From JACPSX01 sp035288405 [NCBI: bacterium] (GTDB lineage Bacteria > JACPSX01), in assembly GCA_035288405.1 (NCBI GenBank), contig DATEAK010000307.1, positions 1-7,986 on the forward strand: a stretch of 7,986 nt of DNA, read 5' to 3'. The notes beneath the pieces are model-generated. The model was not told the DNA's origin. It was given only the letters and a program-made list of their open reading frames with translations, and made no database searches. This document shows positions 5,265 through 7,986 of this stretch, piece after piece; position 1 is the first letter of the stretch, and each line of letters opens with the position of its first letter. Both the position numbers and the translations under genes were made by a program.

Positions 5265-6261
5265 GCCGGTCCTCGCGATGCCTCAGAAGGAGCCAGACGA
5301 AAAAAGGCCCGCCCAGGAGTCCTGTGATGACTCCGACGGGGATCTCGGCAGGAGCAATCAGGGTACGGGCCACGGCATCGCAGACTGCCAGAAACGCCCC
5401 CCCTAAGAGGAGAGAGGCGGGAATTAGGTGGCGATGGTCGGGTCCTAGGATCATGCGGCAGATGTGGGGCACCATCATCCCCACAAAGCCGATGGGGCCG
5501 GCAATGGCTACGATCCCTCCCACCATGAGTGAAGTCGCGAAGAAGATCATCTTGCGCACACGAACCACGTTGACGCCCCGGCTGACGGCAATTTCTTCTC
5601 CGCTGACCAGAAGGTTCAGCTCATGGGTAAGCGCCACGGTGATGGCTCCCCCGCTCAGAACAAACGGGATCACATCGAGAACGGAGCGGTACCCGACGAC
5701 TCCCAGCCCGCCCATCAGCCAGTGCAGGATGAGAAACGATTGCGTGAAGTCGCTCATGTATTGCAAGAACAGGATGACACTTGAGAAAAAGAAGCTTGCG
5801 GCAATCCCGGCCAGCAGCATCGTCGTCGTGGAAAATCCGCGGCTCACGCGCGTGAAACCGTAAACAAAAATGATGGACACGATCGAGCCCGTAAACGCCG
5901 CCAGAGAAAGCCCCGATACCCCCAGCAGAGAAAACGAGAGCCCGGAGCTGACGAAGAGGGCGGCCCCCAGAGAGGCTCCGCTGGAGATTCCCAGCGTAAA
6001 CGGAGTGGCCATGGGGTTGCGAAATAGGGCCTGGTACGCCATGCCGCTGATCGCCAGCCCCGATCCGGCCAGCATGGCGACCAGGACCCGCGGGAAGCGA
6101 AGCTGCCAGAAAAGCCGGAAATCCGCACCGCCCCGAACCGGATCCAGGACCGCCCGGGGGGAGATGGTCTCGATACCGATCAGCGGAGTCACGATCAGGA
6201 CTGCGAGAGTCAGGAAAGCACAACCGCCCAGGAAGACCTTTTTGTTTTTCTCCTGGATCAT
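5254..6261 (-). CDS. FecCD/BtuC-family ABC transporter permease
   Basis: This 335-residue inner-membrane permease belongs to the family that imports cobalamin, ferric siderophores, heme and similar metal chelates. Family hallmarks are RFPRVL at 55-60, QALFRNPMATPFTLG and ISSGASLGA at about 77-100, and GPIGFVGMMVPHICRMILG at about 255-273. The last is the cytoplasmic coupling region. The C-terminal APAEIPVGVITGLLGGPFF follows. About ten hydrophobic segments are present, as expected for this family. ATG 6259-6261 overlaps the ATPase stop as ATGA. A GAGGTGG ribosome binding site (6269-6275) lies inside the ATPase gene, seven bases upstream. The last ~58 codons are repeated as an orphan fragment at 534-710. 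Substrate (cobalamin or iron chelate) cannot be decided from this protein alone. No intrinsic terminator follows the stop, so read-through into the sugar operon is possible. Confidence 0.95.
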   Translation of the reverse strand: MIQEKNKKVFLGGCAFLTLAVLIVTPLIGIETISPRAVLDPVRGGADFRLFWQLRFPRVLVAMLAGSGLAISGMAYQALFRNPMATPFTLGISSGASLGAALFVSSGLSFSLLGVSGLSLAAFTGSIVSIIFVYGFTRVSRGFSTTTMLLAGIAASFFFSSVILFLQYMSDFTQSFLILHWLMGGLGVVGYRSVLDVIPFVLSGGAITVALTHELNLLVSGEEIAVSRGVNVVRVRKMIFFATSLMVGGIVAIAGPIGFVGMMVPHICRMILGPDHRHLIPASLLLGGAFLAVCDAVARTLIAPAEIPVGVITGLLGGPFFVWLLLRHREDRLIF

Positions 6262-7049
6262 CCCCTGGCCACCTCAGGGAGGACCAAGCGCATCCCGCTT
6301 TGGGGATCCGTCACGAACCGGAAGGACTTCTGATAGATTCTCTCCAGGATCCGGTTGTCCATCAACTCGGCGCCGGGACCTGAAAACACTACACTCCCTC
6401 GTACCAGGGCCACCACGCGCCTGCTCACCAGAACCGCCTGGTTGAGATCATGGGTCACCTGCAGAATGGTAACCCCACGCTCCCGGTTGACTCGAAGGAG
6501 GACAGCGTAAATCTCATCCTGATGTTTGGGGTCAAGAAACGTGGCGGGCTCATCCAGCAGCAAGAGTCCCGTTTCCTGCGCCAGGGCCGCCGCGATGTAA
6601 ACCTTCTGCCGTTCACCGGCGCTCAGGGCCGTCAGCGGCCGGGAGGAAAATTCCCGGACGCCGGTCACTTCCACTGCATCCATGACCGCAGCTTCATCCT
6701 CACGTGTCAGTGAAGCAAACAGGCCCCGGTAGGGGTATCTCCCCATCCTCACAAACTCTTCCACGGTGAACGGCGGAATTGGGCCGCTGGCCTGCGGGAC
6801 GTACCCGATCCATTTCGCCAGGTCTTTTTGGGAATAGGTTTCGAGGTGCTTTCCCTTGATCATGATCAGACCGCGGCCCCCCGGGAGAATGCGATCCAGG
6901 CACTTGAGCAGAGTCGTTTTGCCGGCGCCATTGGGCCCCACGATGGAGAGAAATTCACCCTGCTCAAGGGTCAGGTTCACATGATCCAGAACCGTTATGC
7001 GGCCGAAGTCGAAAGAATAATTCTCGATCTGGACGAGAGGCTCTGTCAT
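6258..7049 (-). CDS. FecE/BtuD-type ABC transporter ATPase
   Basis: This 263-residue cytoplasmic ATPase should drive the FecCD/BtuC permease downstream. Visible motifs are Walker A GPNGAGKT at residues 38-45, the Q-loop in YVPQASGP at 86, the signature LSAGERQ at 142-148 (SAGE rather than the usual SGGE, as is common in this subfamily), Walker B LLLLDEP at 162-168 followed by ATFLDPKHQ, and the H-loop histidine in QVTHDLNQA at 200. The VRMGRYPYRGLF stretch after the Q-loop is typical of iron-chelate and cobalamin ATPases. ATG 7047-7049 overlaps the stop of the binding-protein gene by four bases. AAGGA at 7055-7059 provides the ribosome binding site. Both ends overlap neighbours, so the three genes are translationally coupled. 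Confidence 0.95.
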   Translation of the reverse strand: MTEPLVQIENYSFDFGRITVLDHVNLTLEQGEFLSIVGPNGAGKTTLLKCLDRILPGGRGLIMIKGKHLETYSQKDLAKWIGYVPQASGPIPPFTVEEFVRMGRYPYRGLFASLTREDEAAVMDAVEVTGVREFSSRPLTALSAGERQKVYIAAALAQETGLLLLDEPATFLDPKHQDEIYAVLLRVNRERGVTILQVTHDLNQAVLVSRRVVALVRGSVVFSGPGAELMDNRILERIYQKSFRFVTDPQSGMRLVLPEVARG

Positions 7050-7986
7050 GAGGATCCTTGCGATTTCGAGAAAAGAGAGATTGAATCTTTTGGGAACGCT
7101 TCCGGGTGCAGGGTTCGGGCGAGGTCTTCCAGCAGGAAGACAAACCGGGGCCCCGGAATCACCGCATAGTCCTGGTGAAAAACGTAGACGCGCCCCTGCC
7201 GCACCGCTTCAATCTCGGGCATACTGCGCCACAAGTCCAGGACCTTTTCATCGCTTGTCTGGCTATTCGCCTTGTCGCCGACCATGTCCACGATCACTTC
7301 GGGGTTCAGGCGGAGGATCCCTTCCCGGGAAAGCACCGGGAGCTTCGCTGTCTTCCCCTCATAGACGTTGACGCCTCCGGCCAGTGTGAGGAGCTCGTTG
7401 TAAAACCCGTCTCGGCCTGAAGCGTAGACGTCCACCAGATTCCCGCCGCTGAAATTGCGCCCCACGGAAATCATCACCCGGGGCCGCGGCAGCCCCTGGG
7501 TCCTCTTCTCGATTTTCCTGATCTTTTCTTCGATCCGGCTCACGATCTCTGCGGCTTCCTGCTCTCTTCCGCAAGCAGTCCCCACCCGTTTTATGGAATC
7601 GAGAATACCGTCGACGGTCTTGTTGTTTACGGGCAGAGTTCTCACCCCGAGCTCTCCCAGGGCTTTCCTGGCCCCCCAATGCTCTCCGAGAAGAACCACC
7701 AGGCTGGGCTCAAGCCGGACGATCGCCTCGTAATTGGGATTAAAGTACCCTCCGACTCTCGGCTTTTTAAGAGCCTCGGGCAGGTAGTGGGCATAATCGG
7801 AAACCCCGACCACCCGGTCCCCGAGGTCAAGCGTGAACAAAACTTCCGTAATGCTCGGGGCCAGGGAGATGACGCGGGTACAGGCCGGGGAAACCTTGGC
7901 GCCGGTCTCGCGCGGGGGTGGAAGTTCTTCCCCGCGGGGAAGCCCTGCCCAAAGAACCGCCCTGGCAAGAAACGTTAGGCTGAAAA
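7046..7986 (-). CDS. BtuF/FepB-type substrate-binding protein, 5' end off the window
   Basis: The frame is open from TGA 7046-7048 to the right edge, giving 312 visible residues; the start codon lies beyond 7986. The first visible residues (FSLTFLARAVLWAGLPRGEE) look like most of a Sec signal peptide, so only a few codons are missing. After a proline-rich linker comes TRVISLAPSITEVLFTLDLG, the first strand and helix of the helical-backbone metal receptor fold (PF01497-type). Then follow VVGVSDYAHYLPEALKKPRVGGY, a long charged helix (RIEEKIRKIEKR) that links the two lobes, and the second lobe with ELLTLAGGVNVYEG. An internal TTG at 7838-7840 is an in-frame near-start but would remove the first strand, so it is not the real start. 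It captures the chelate (cobalamin, siderophore or heme) for the permease and ATPase encoded just downstream. Confidence 0.92.
   Translation of the reverse strand, partial: FSLTFLARAVLWAGLPRGEELPPPRETGAKVSPACTRVISLAPSITEVLFTLDLGDRVVGVSDYAHYLPEALKKPRVGGYFNPNYEAIVRLEPSLVVLLGEHWGARKALGELGVRTLPVNNKTVDGILDSIKRVGTACGREQEAAEIVSRIEEKIRKIEKRTQGLPRPRVMISVGRNFSGGNLVDVYASGRDGFYNELLTLAGGVNVYEGKTAKLPVLSREGILRLNPEVIVDMVGDKANSQTSDEKVLDLWRSMPEIEAVRQGRVYVFHQDYAVIPGPRFVFLLEDLARTLHPEAFPKDSISLFSKSQGSS

Noticed and set aside
3319-5406. 695-codon plus-strand open frame
   Set aside because: It runs antisense through the ATPase, the whole solute-binding protein gene, the control region and the permease end. Crossing unrelated features without a break and lacking domain sense, it is a shadow.
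7046-7840. Short form of the BtuF/FepB-type protein starting at TTG 7838-7840
   Set aside because: The frame continues to the window edge and encodes the conserved TRVISLAPSITEVLF start of the fold and a signal-peptide-like segment. The TTG is internal.
1-7986. CRISPR array, tRNA, rRNA or complete insertion sequence
   Set aside because: No regularly spaced direct repeats, cloverleaf-like sequence, rRNA-like stretch or recognisable transposase frame was seen on either strand.

Overview
The window looks like a piece of a bacterial chromosome carrying two ABC import systems on the minus strand. Support comes from Shine-Dalgarno-spaced starts, overlapping ATGA stop/start junctions, a twin-arginine signal peptide and a sigma70-like promoter. 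Most of it (about 534-7986) is GC-rich. The first ~530 bases are visibly more AT-rich and carry plus-strand frames that I do not recognise. The absence of a lipobox on the sugar-binding protein and its Tat-type signal fit a Gram-negative-type envelope. The style of the sugar-binding protein resembles those of soil and sediment lineages such as Desulfobacterota or Rokubacteria/NC10. That placement is an impression from the protein sequences, not a demonstrated assignment.

Layout from right to left, the direction of transcription. (1) 7986-5254 is a metal-chelate/cobalamin-type importer: a substrate-binding protein (start just off the right edge), an ATPase and a FecCD/BtuC permease, joined by two 4-bp ATGA overlaps. 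(2) 5253-5029 is a 225-bp control region. It holds a promoter-like sequence, a perfect 20-bp palindrome and a strong ribosome binding site, plus a possible 34-residue plus-strand ORF. (3) 5028-721 is a complete sugar-type (CUT1/MalEFGK-like) importer: Tat-exported binding protein, MalK/UgpC-like ATPase, MalF-like permease and MalG-like permease. A GC-rich hairpin lies between the binding-protein gene and the ATPase gene. (4) 710-534 is an intact-frame fragment encoding the last ~58 residues of a second FecCD permease. It is about 85% identical in DNA to the 3' end of the full permease gene at 5254 and begins 10 bases after the malG-like stop codon. (5) 1-460 holds the end of one plus-strand gene and a possible 93-residue gene, convergent with everything else.

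The sugar operon is therefore bracketed by two directly repeated permease 3' ends, one attached to a whole gene and one orphaned. Seventeen of the 21 differing codons between the two tails are silent, so the orphan tail came from a functional, already diverged permease gene and was cut off later. This points to a recombination or replacement event that put the block carrying both importers (or the sugar operon alone) next to the remnant of an older permease gene. I saw no tRNA, rRNA, CRISPR array, complete insertion sequence or convincing intrinsic terminator.
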